A stretch of DNA of 8,555 nucleotides from Hyphomicrobiales bacterium (GTDB lineage Bacteria > Pseudomonadota > Alphaproteobacteria > Rhizobiales > Xanthobacteraceae): assembly GCA_003164375.1 (NCBI GenBank), contig PLTE01000033.1, positions 9,714-18,268 on the forward strand. Reading direction: 5' to 3'. Below, in pieces: positions 1-6,579 of this stretch. Position numbers and translations under genes: made by a program. The notes beneath the pieces were generated by a model. It saw only the letters and a program-made list of their open reading frames with translations, had not been told where the DNA came from and did not search any database. Position 1 is the stretch's first letter; every line of letters begins with the position of its first letter.

Positions 1-2753
1 GTGTACATCACGATGTTGACGCCGGCGCGGAAGGCTAGCTCGCGCTGGCGTGGCTCGCCTTCGACCATCGGCAGCATCGGTTGGCCGTCGGAGCGGGTCG
101 CCCAGGCGCCGGCAAAATCGTTCGACGTGATGATGATCGAGGACACGCCGTCGCCGCCGCGCGCGGGTCGGCCCGAGCGTTCTTCGACATCGTTTGCCGA
201 CGGCAGCGCCTCGACCCACAGCTGACCGGCATCGAAGCGTCCGGGAAAGTCGCGCAACAGATAGAATGTCTTGGTCAAGACGTGATCGCGCGACACCGGT
301 TCGAGTTCGGGAATATCGAGCGAGGATAGAATCTTACGCAGTTCGAGCATGCCAGGACTGCGGGTTTCGCCGCCCGGACCGGGCGGCGCCACGACAGCGT
401 CGCGGGTGTCGATCAAAACGGTGCCACCGTCTTTCATATAGGTGTCGATGCGCTTGAGCGCCGCCTCGGACGGTCGCGACGCGCCGGGCGCGATCGGCCA
501 ATAGATCAGCGGATAGAACGCCAGCTCATCGCGGCCGATGTCGAGTCCGATCGGATCGCCCGGTTCGAGTGCGGTGCGCTGCGCGAGAAACAAAGTGAGG
601 CCGGCGAGGCCGGCCTTGCTGATCGCGTCGACGTCGGCATTGCCGGTGACGACATAAGCGAGCTTGGTTTCGAGCGCCGACTGCGGCACGTTCGGGTTGG
701 GCATGCTGTTCTGGGCGCTGGCCTGAACCAGCGGCAGCGCGAGCATTGCGACGAAGATCACCGACGCCGTCACGGCGCGCGAGCGGCGCGGGATCAGCCG
801 CTGGATGCCGCCGCCGAGGAACAATACGACAATCGTATCGAGCAGAAGGAGCGCAAGCGCTGCAAGGAAGATTGGCCCGCGCAGATCCTGCGGCTCGCTG
901 GTGCGATAGACGTCCCGGCTCGCGTTGACGAGTGCTGAGAAATCGAGCGGCGCGAGGCGATCGGCGGTGGCAAGCGTGTTCACCGCAAGCAGACTTTCCG
1001 GCGGTCCGTAAAAGCCCGGCGGATGCTCGGCCGTGGCGCTGCCCGAAAAATCCTGCGCGATCGGCCGTGCGGTTGCCGGCGGCGCAATGAAACTGCCGAA
1101 GCCGTCGAGCACATGGCTGGGCGGCACCATTTCACGGGCGTTCGTGACCTGCCCCTTGGCGGCGTCGGCCGTCGTCGTGCCGGCAAGCGCGACAATGCGC
1201 TTGAGCATCTCGACGAAAGCGCCGGACAGCGGCAAATCCGACCAGCGCGTATCGCCGGTGACGTGGAACAGCACGATCAAGCCTTTGCCGCGGCGGGCTG
1301 CCGTGACGAGCGGCGTTCCATCGGCAAGCGTCGCCCACGTGTTCTCGCTCAGCGCCGCATCGGGTTCGGCCAGCACCTGGCGGGTGACGGTCACGTCATC
1401 GGGCACCGGCATGCTATTGAATGGGCTCTCGCGCGAGAACGCGGCAAGCGGCTGCGGCTTGTCCCAGCTCAGGCTGCCGCCGAGGACGCGGCCGCCGCGC
1501 CGCAGCCTCACCGGGACGAGATCGTCGTCGGAAGCGGCAAGCCGCGGGCCGGCGAAGCGCACCAGCACGCCGCCATCCTCGATCCAATGTGCGAGCCGGT
1601 CATGGGCGTCGCCGATGTTGCCGACGTCGGTCAAGATCAGCATCGGCAAATTTTGGTCGAGAAAATGCGAAACGGCCTCGGCCGGCGATTCACCTTGCGT
1701 GAGGCGCACATCGGCAAACGGCGCCAGAGCTCGCTCGACGTAATAGCTTGACGACAAAAGCGGCTGCGCCACGTCGGCGCTGGCGCCGGACACGACGCCG
1801 ACCGTGCGTCGCCGCCAGCGCTTGTCGAGAAGCTGCACGGCACCTGCGGAACGCTCGCCGGAAAGTTCAAGGCGCGCAATGTCGTTGCGAATCTCGACCG
1901 GCAGAACGACGCGTGCCTCGGTTTCGCGATCGCCGGCCTTGAACGCGAACGGCGCTTCCCCGAGCGGCAGACCCTTGAGATCGAGCGCGCGCACCGTGCC
2001 GGCATCGGCCGCGCCTTTGTCCGCGCGCAACACGGTAACGGTCAGCGCCCCGGCGGCGTTATCGGCTCCGGTCAGCGCGCGCGCGCCGGGGATGCCGCCG
2101 GCAACGACCGTGATCGGATGCTGGCCGATCGCCCGCGCCAAGTTCTTCACGAATTCGGCACCGTGGCCGAGGTCGGTTGCGTCGGACAGCCAGACCAATT
2201 CGGCATCCTGCGCATCGGCCAGGAAGCGCGACAGTGCAGGCAATACCTCGGCGCGGTCGAGCGTATGCGGCGCAGGCTTGAGCTGGTGCAGCCGTACGCG
2301 CGCGGATCCTACAGCCTGCAACGAAATATCGCGCGGCCCTTCGGACAGCGGAATGAGCGCTACGGCGCGGCGATCGTCTTCGGCGCGGGCAATAATGTCG
2401 TCGGCCGTGCGCACGCGGGCATCCCATGTGGCGGCGGCCGCCCAGCCATCGTCGATCATGATCGCGATCGGCGCCCGCGTCTTGGTCGTCGCCAGCGGCG
2501 GATGCCACAGCGGTCCGGCGGCGGCGAGGATGACAAGCGCGGCGAGCGCCAGCCGCATCAGCGTCAGCCACCACGGTGTGCGCGCCGGGGTCTCCTCCTT
2601 TGGCGCGATTTCGAGCAATAATCGCGTGGGCGGAAAGTCGATGCGCCGCGGGCGCGGCGGGATCAATCGCAACAGCCACCACAGCACCGGCAGTGTCAAC
2701 AATCCGACCAGAACCAGCGGTTCGGCAAAGCCGAGCGGAAATCCGCCGATCAT
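1..2753 (-). CDS. DUF4159 / BatA-like large membrane protein, C-terminus cut by window edge
   Basis: I translated 917 residues from the ATG at 2753 to the left edge with no stop. The last residues (AFRAGVNIVMY) resemble the end of DUF4159, so I infer that only about 20 residues are missing. Order of parts: BatA-like N-terminus with two membrane helices (about 9-29 and 62-80), then a short VWA-like start with IMIDDG at 98-103, where the metal-binding DxSxS motif is degenerate. A long middle region follows, including a glutamine-amidotransferase-like stretch (about 315-440). Two more helices (about 627-646 and 661-679) precede DUF4159 (about 696-917), which holds YPLIYWP and DGGTVLIDTRD. There is not one cysteine in the 917 residues, so a Cys-based amidotransferase activity is excluded. 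The start is supported by the ATGA overlap with the DUF58 stop and an AGGGTGG-like ribosome site just upstream. Inference: membrane partner of the MoxR/DUF58 pair. Its biochemical role is unknown. Confidence 0.9.
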   Translation of the reverse strand, partial: MIGGFPLGFAEPLVLVGLLTLPVLWWLLRLIPPRPRRIDFPPTRLLLEIAPKEETPARTPWWLTLMRLALAALVILAAAGPLWHPPLATTKTRAPIAIMIDDGWAAAATWDARVRTADDIIARAEDDRRAVALIPLSEGPRDISLQAVGSARVRLHQLKPAPHTLDRAEVLPALSRFLADAQDAELVWLSDATDLGHGAEFVKNLARAIGQHPITVVAGGIPGARALTGADNAAGALTVTVLRADKGAADAGTVRALDLKGLPLGEAPFAFKAGDRETEARVVLPVEIRNDIARLELSGERSAGAVQLLDKRWRRRTVGVVSGASADVAQPLLSSSYYVERALAPFADVRLTQGESPAEAVSHFLDQNLPMLILTDVGNIGDAHDRLAHWIEDGGVLVRFAGPRLAASDDDLVPVRLRRGGRVLGGSLSWDKPQPLAAFSRESPFNSMPVPDDVTVTRQVLAEPDAALSENTWATLADGTPLVTAARRGKGLIVLFHVTGDTRWSDLPLSGAFVEMLKRIVALAGTTTADAAKGQVTNAREMVPPSHVLDGFGSFIAPPATARPIAQDFSGSATAEHPPGFYGPPESLLAVNTLATADRLAPLDFSALVNASRDVYRTSEPQDLRGPIFLAALALLLLDTIVVLFLGGGIQRLIPRRSRAVTASVIFVAMLALPLVQASAQNSMPNPNVPQSALETKLAYVVTGNADVDAISKAGLAGLTLFLAQRTALEPGDPIGLDIGRDELAFYPLIYWPIAPGASRPSEAALKRIDTYMKDGGTVLIDTRDAVVAPPGPGGETRSPGMLELRKILSSLDIPELEPVSRDHVLTKTFYLLRDFPGRFDAGQLWVEALPSANDVEERSGRPARGGDGVSSIIITSNDFAGAWATRSDGQPMLPMVEGEPRQRELAFRAGVNIVMY

Positions 2754-3727
2754 GTCGCCACCCTGGGGGCGGCCGGGCCATGCCAGCGTGTTGCGCTATG
2801 CGTCGTGCCGGCGCCGATGCGGGCGTGCAGCGCGAGCAAAAGTTCGCTCGCCGGACGGTCGGTGCGGTGGATCGAAAAGCTAAAGCCGAGCCGGTCGGTC
2901 TCGGCGCGGATTTCGGCGCGGTGGCGCGCAATCCGCGCTGCATAATCCGCGCGCCAGGTTTCGGCGCGGCCGGCCGTGACGTGGCCGCCGCCCTCGGGCT
3001 CGACGAATTGGATGCGGCCCCAATAGGGGAAGGTTTCCTCGGCGGGATCGACGATCTGCACGACATGACCGTGCGCGCCGCTGCCGGAAAGCTGGGTCAG
3101 CGTGCGGCGCACTTCGCCGATCTCGCTCCACAGATCGGACAATAGAACGACCTCGGCAAGCGGCGACGGTGCAAAGTTCGGCGGCAGGCTCGTCCGCTCG
3201 TTGCGATCGTGCATGATAGCTTGCGCGATCAGATCGACGACATTGCGGCTGCCGGTCGGACGCACCAGGCCAGGAATGCCGACGCGCTCGCCGCCCTCGA
3301 CCAAAACTTCGGCTAGCGCCAGCGCCACGACCAGCGCGCGGTACAGCTTGGTGTCGCGCACCAGCGGCGAGGCGAACTGCATGGACGGCGACCGATCCGG
3401 CCAAATCCACACCGTGTGCGCGGCTTCCCATTCCAGCTCGCGCACATACAGGTGATCATCGCGCGCCGAGCGCCGCCAATCGACCCGCGCCGCAGGCTCG
3501 CCGGAGACGAAGCGGCGGTACTGCCAAAAATTCTCGCCCGGTCCGGCGCGGCGGCGGCCGTGCAGGCCGTGGATCACCGTTGCCGCAACCCGCCGCGCTT
3601 CCAGCATCAAGCGCGGCATGCCGGCGGCAAGCGTCCGTCCCGCGCCGACTGCGCGCGTAACTGCCGGGCCGTCCTGATACGTGTGCTGCGTTGCGCGCTG
3701 AGATGCGCTCTTTGGCTCGACCGCCAT
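2750..3727 (-). CDS. DUF58 domain protein (VWA-like, MoxR partner)
   Basis: 325 residues. The DUF58 signature is plain at about 65-97: FWQYRRFVSGEPAARVDWRR followed by SARDDHLYVRE. Directly after it comes a VWA-type metal site, DRSPS at 111-115, which fits DxSxS and looks intact. A typical VWA core follows, with hydrophobic strands such as VVLLSDLWS near 198-206. No membrane segment is obvious, so it is probably cytoplasmic. DUF58 proteins are nearly always encoded beside MoxR ATPases and are thought to act with them in chaperone-like, metal-dependent assembly of other proteins; the target here is not known. The ATG lies 3 bp after the moxR stop, and the stop overlaps the start of the DUF4159 gene by 4 bp, so the three are probably co-translated. 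The ribosome site is weak, which fits translational coupling. Met37 or Met41 are possible later starts, but the tight spacing favours the first Met. Confidence 0.93.
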   Translation of the reverse strand: MAVEPKSASQRATQHTYQDGPAVTRAVGAGRTLAAGMPRLMLEARRVAATVIHGLHGRRRAGPGENFWQYRRFVSGEPAARVDWRRSARDDHLYVRELEWEAAHTVWIWPDRSPSMQFASPLVRDTKLYRALVVALALAEVLVEGGERVGIPGLVRPTGSRNVVDLIAQAIMHDRNERTSLPPNFAPSPLAEVVLLSDLWSEIGEVRRTLTQLSGSGAHGHVVQIVDPAEETFPYWGRIQFVEPEGGGHVTAGRAETWRADYAARIARHRAEIRAETDRLGFSFSIHRTDRPASELLLALHARIGAGTTHSATRWHGPAAPRVAT

Positions 3728-3730
3728 CCG

Positions 3731-4741
3731 TTATCCGATCCGGGCCTTGAGCCGCCCGATCACCGCTTCGATGCTCTCGCCTTCCGCGCGTGCGCTGAAG
3801 GTCAGCGCCATGCGGTGTTTGAGCACCGGCTCGGCGAGATGGAGGACGTCGTCGATCGAAGGCGCGAGGCGGCCGTCGAGCAGCGCGCGGGCGCGCACCG
3901 CAAGCATGAGCGCTTGGCTGGCGCGCGGGCTTGGCCCCCACGCGATCAATTTTGCGGCTTCGCCGCCTTCGGGTCCCGGACGCGCCGAGCGCACCAGCGC
4001 GAGGATGGCCTCGACGACCGACTCGCCGACAGGCAGCCTTCGCACCAGCCGTTGCGCCGCCATAAGATCGTCGGCCGTCATCGCTGCCTGTGGCCGGGCC
4101 TCCTCGGCGCCCGTCGTTTCAAACAAGATCTTCCGCTCCGCGTCGCGGTCCGGGTAGCCGACGTCGATCTCCATCAGGAAGCGATCGAGTTGAGCCTCCG
4201 GCAGCGGATAAGTCCCTTCCTGCTCCAGCGGGTTTTGGGTAGCGAGCACGTGGAACGGCTTCGGCAGATCGTGGCGAGCGCCGGCGACCGTGACGTGCTG
4301 TTCCTGCATCGCCTGCAACAACGCCGATTGCGTGCGCGGGCTGGCGCGATTGATCTCGTCGGCCATCAACAGTTGGGCAAAGACCGGGCCCGAGATGAAG
4401 CGGAAGGTGCGCTTGCCGGTCTGGCTCTCCTCCAAGACCTCGGTGCCGAGAATATCGGATGGCATCAGGTCGGGCGTGAACTGAATCCGCCGCGCATCGA
4501 GCCCGAGCACGGTGCCGAGGGTGTCCACAAGTTTGGTCTTGGCGAGACCCGGCACGCCGAGAAGGAGCGCATGGCCGCCGGACAGGATGGTGATAATTGC
4601 CTGCTCGACGACCTTGTCCTGGCCGAAGATAACGGTGCCGATCGCCGCCTTAGCCGCGCGCACGTGATCCGCGGTCGCTTCCGCGGAGCGCACGATCATA
4701 TCTTCCAGCTTTTCGAGTCCATCTCCGCCAGCAACGGCCAT
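3731..4741 (-). CDS. moxR: MoxR-family AAA+ ATPase
   Basis: 336 residues, normal for the family. All ATPase parts are visible: Walker A GVPGLAKT (62-69), Walker B LLMADEINRA (124-133, with D127 and E128), sensor 1 in ATQNP (Asn170), and the MoxR-typical run EGTYPLPEAQLDRF (175-188) with Arg187 as likely arginine finger. The C-terminal part (about 220-336) is the helical lid with the WGPSPRASQAL motif. MoxR proteins are AAA+ ATPases that help mature or activate partner proteins, often with VWA-domain proteins such as the DUF58 protein encoded next. It is first in the operon and has a good AAGGAG site 6 bp before the ATG. The family is recognised with high certainty; the target protein cannot be told from sequence. 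Confidence 0.97.
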   Translation of the reverse strand: MAVAGGDGLEKLEDMIVRSAEATADHVRAAKAAIGTVIFGQDKVVEQAIITILSGGHALLLGVPGLAKTKLVDTLGTVLGLDARRIQFTPDLMPSDILGTEVLEESQTGKRTFRFISGPVFAQLLMADEINRASPRTQSALLQAMQEQHVTVAGARHDLPKPFHVLATQNPLEQEGTYPLPEAQLDRFLMEIDVGYPDRDAERKILFETTGAEEARPQAAMTADDLMAAQRLVRRLPVGESVVEAILALVRSARPGPEGGEAAKLIAWGPSPRASQALMLAVRARALLDGRLAPSIDDVLHLAEPVLKHRMALTFSARAEGESIEAVIGRLKARIG

Positions 4742-4747
4742 GGCTAA

Positions 4748-4753
4748 CTCCTT
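4748..4753 (-). promoter_or_regulatory. Ribosome binding site of moxR
   Basis: On the minus strand AAGGAG stands 6 bases before the ATG at 4741. It is the strongest Shine-Dalgarno match of the genes in this window and fixes the moxR start. Confidence 0.8.
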
Positions 4754-4985
4754 GTCTGTAGGTCGTTTCTTGCATCGGATCAGACTCGCGTCATATGCAC
4801 GAATCTACGGCAGCGAACTTGCCCGCCTATTAGGCACACACCATGCAATATGCGCGCCAGCTGTTTCGAATGCGGAGTTTGCGCTGATTCTTCATTCTTA
4901 GGAACACAGCTGGCAACCGGATCCGGAACTACGCCGCTGACCCCAACTCGATTTGGAGCTATTGGGTTTGGCACTAAGCGGATGC

Positions 4986-4998
4986 AGATTGGCAATCT
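4986..4998. promoter_or_regulatory. Small palindrome upstream of the DUF1285 operon, possible operator
   Basis: The sequence AGATTG-G-CAATCT has perfect 6-base arms around one central base and ends 57 bases before the chosen DUF1285 start. It overlaps the second TTGGCA box (4989-4994). A dimeric regulator could bind such a site, but a palindrome of this size can arise by chance and no second copy was found. Confidence 0.2.
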
Positions 4999-5055
4999 CG
5001 ACTCGCGGATGATTGCGCCCCCAGACTGATGTTTAACCCAGACTCTAGGCAAACC

Positions 5056-5643
5056 ATGGCGAAGGAAGGGCAATCCGGCCTCGATGCGATCACGGGTGCG
5101 CTACGGCGCGCCGGTAAGGGGCTGCCCCCGGTGGAGCTATGGAACCCGCCGTTCTGCGGCGATCTCGACATGCGTATCGCTAGCGACGGAACTTGGTTCT
5201 ACCTGAAGACGCCGATCGGGCGGCCAACGCTGGTCAAGCTATTCGCCTCGGTGCTCAAGCGCGAGGGTGAGAGCTATTTCCTGGTCACCCCGGTCGAGAA
5301 GTGCGGCATTCGCGTCGACGATGCGCCGTTTCTGGCCGTCGAGCTGAATGTCGAGACCGGCGGCGCCGGCCAAGTGCTCAACTTCCGCACCAATGTCGAC
5401 GATTGGGTTGCCTGCGGGCCGCAGCACGCTTTGCGCTTCGTGCCCGAAGCCGGCACCGGCGGGTTGAAGCCCTATCTTCACGTCCGCCGCGACTTGTGGG
5501 CGAAAGTGACGCGCGCACTCTTCTTCGATCTGGTCGAACTCGGCGAGGAGCGCGAGATCGAGGGCGCCACAATGTTTGGCGTCTCGTCGATGGGAACGTT
5601 CTTTGCCATGGCGCCTGCCGATCAGGTAAGGGATTTGACGTGA
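5056..5643 (+). CDS. DUF1285 family protein
   Basis: 195 residues from the ATG at 5056 (MAKEGQSGLD). The conserved family block is clear: LWNPPFCGDLDMRI near residues 28-41, then GTWFYLKTPIGRPTLVKLF, YFLVTPVEKCGI, VDDAPFLAVEL and FRTNVDDWV. There is no signal peptide or membrane helix, so it should be cytoplasmic. The function of DUF1285 is unknown. An in-frame ATG at 5029 would add nine residues (MFNPDSRQT), but it has no ribosome site, while the 5056 ATG has AGG 6 bases before it and gives the N-terminus I expect for the family; I therefore prefer 5056. It is the first gene of a four-gene operon and ends 13 bp before the Nudix gene. Confidence 0.88.
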   Translation: MAKEGQSGLDAITGALRRAGKGLPPVELWNPPFCGDLDMRIASDGTWFYLKTPIGRPTLVKLFASVLKREGESYFLVTPVEKCGIRVDDAPFLAVELNVETGGAGQVLNFRTNVDDWVACGPQHALRFVPEAGTGGLKPYLHVRRDLWAKVTRALFFDLVELGEEREIEGATMFGVSSMGTFFAMAPADQVRDLT

Positions 5644-5656
5644 GCGGGGATTTTGC

Positions 5657-6319
5657 TTGAACGAAATTGGTGCAAGACAACGGCCGGCAGCGGCGAGTTT
5701 CTTCGACCGAGCCCGGGGGCGGCTCACGCTCGATGTGCCGCCGGCGTTGACCGATCCGACCGTCGAGGGAGCGCGCGGCGATCTCGATCTCAATCCCGAC
5801 ATGTGGGTGCGTGCCGGCGTCAAGGCCACCAAACCCGCAGCCGTGCTGGTTCCGGTGATCGAGCGAAGCGAGCCGACGGTGCTGCTGACGCTGCGCACCG
5901 CGGACCTTGCCAGCCATGCCGGGCAGGTGGCTTTTCCCGGCGGCAAGATCGATCCCGGCGATGAGAGTCCGGTTGCCGCGGCGCTGCGCGAAGCCGAGGA
6001 GGAAACCGGTCTCGCGCCCGGCCTGATCGAGCCGATCGGTTATCTCGATCTTTATCTGACGTTTTCCGGCTTCCGCATTTTGCCGACGGTGGCGCGCGTC
6101 AAGCCGGAATTCACGCTCGCTCTGAATCCGCGGGAAGTGACTGAGACGTTCGAAGTGCCGCTTGGGTTTCTGATGGCTCCGGAGAATTATCAGCGCAAGA
6201 CCCGCGATTGGAACGGGCTCGCGCGCGAATATTACGCAGTCCCCTTCGAGAACCGCTACATTTGGGGCATCACCGCGGGTATCCTGAGAAATCTTTACGA
6301 GCGGGTCTACGCCGCATGA
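5657..6319 (+). CDS. CoA pyrophosphatase-type Nudix hydrolase (NudL/UPF0035-like)
   Basis: 220 residues. Residues 75-96 carry the signature of CoA-pyrophosphatase Nudix proteins: VLLTLR, then SHAGQVAFPGG. The Nudix helix follows as ALREAEEETGL (109-119), with the metal-binding glutamates E112, E115 and E116. As is common in this subfamily, the front of the box departs from GX5E: counting back from the REAEEETG core, the expected Glu is E103 and an extra residue lies between it and the GG pair. The family cleaves CoA and its derivatives to phosphopantetheine and 3',5'-ADP in the cytoplasm; substrate is inferred from the family. The start is TTG, preceded by GGGGA (5646-5650) 6 bases upstream. 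An in-frame stop at 5636-5638 rules out any much earlier start. The stop overlaps the next gene's start (ATGA). Confidence 0.92.
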   Translation: MNEIGARQRPAAASFFDRARGRLTLDVPPALTDPTVEGARGDLDLNPDMWVRAGVKATKPAAVLVPVIERSEPTVLLTLRTADLASHAGQVAFPGGKIDPGDESPVAAALREAEEETGLAPGLIEPIGYLDLYLTFSGFRILPTVARVKPEFTLALNPREVTETFEVPLGFLMAPENYQRKTRDWNGLAREYYAVPFENRYIWGITAGILRNLYERVYAA

Positions 6320-6579
6320 TCAGGCCAATCCTCATCGAGATCGGGCTGTTTGTCACACCGTTCGTGCTCTATGCCGCGGCGTTGGTGGCGACACGTGCCG
6401 GGGTATTGCAATCCTCGGCATGGCCTATGCCGCGTTTGGCGGGGCTCCTGATTGCATCGCTTGTGCTGGTCATCGGCAGCTTCCTGGTGCTGGCGAAATT
6501 TTCAGGCTCGCCGCCAGGCTCGACTTATGTGCCGGCCCATGTTGAGAACGGCACATTCGTACCGGGAACGACGCGGTGA
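6316..6579 (+). CDS. DUF6111 family small membrane protein
   Basis: 87 residues with two membrane helices (about 5-26 and 41-61) and a short polar tail holding YVPAHVENGTFVPGTTR (71-87). The tail resembles what I remember of the DUF6111 family, which in Rhizobiales sits just before cca. Its function is unknown. It overlaps the Nudix stop by ATGA and the cca start by GTGA, so it is translated within a coupled unit. There is no signal peptide apart from the first helix, so it is an inner-membrane protein. A role near tRNA maturation is only suggested by position. Confidence 0.85.
   Translation: MIRPILIEIGLFVTPFVLYAAALVATRAGVLQSSAWPMPRLAGLLIASLVLVIGSFLVLAKFSGSPPGSTYVPAHVENGTFVPGTTR

Larger units (their letters stand above)
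4742..5055. other. Divergent intergenic region with the promoters of both operons
   Basis: About 314 bp between the moxR start (leftward) and the DUF1285 start (rightward). By hand count over 4801-4980 the GC content is about 54 percent, against 67 percent for a sample of the cca coding sequence. Reading frames here are short and give no recognisable protein. The region must hold the promoters of both operons. I could not place a convincing sigma-70 pair: TTGGCA occurs at 4968-4973 and again at 4989-4994, but no good -10 follows at 16-18 bases. TGGCAC at 4969-4974 resembles half of a sigma-54 site, but the expected GC twelve bases on is missing. Two GGAAC boxes (4901-4905, 4925-4929) lack the CGTT needed for an EcfG-type promoter. 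Confidence 0.7.

Noticed and set aside
1804..2883. A 359-codon open frame on the plus strand opposite the DUF4159 gene
   Set aside because: The minus strand has an uninterrupted 917-residue recognisable protein; the plus frame is Ser/Arg/Ala-rich and shows no domain.
2059..3066. A 335-codon minus-strand frame overlapping DUF58 and DUF4159
   Set aside because: It is out of frame with both real genes, extremely Arg-rich, and has no recognisable motif.
3416..4747. A 443-codon open frame on the plus strand opposite moxR and DUF58
   Set aside because: It is the antisense shadow of two well-recognised genes in GC-rich DNA. Its product is rich in Arg, His and Ala with no known motif.
4901..4950. 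Possible EcfG general-stress promoter from GGAAC boxes
   Set aside because: No CGTT is found 16-17 bases after either GGAAC.
4969..4985. Possible sigma-54 promoter (TGGCAC element)
   Set aside because: The -12 GC is not at the required distance; the matching GC is two bases too far.
4780..5073. A 97-codon minus-strand frame in the divergent intergenic region
   Set aside because: It starts inside the DUF1285 gene and shows no ribosome site I trust and no recognisable domain. The region is better explained as regulatory DNA.
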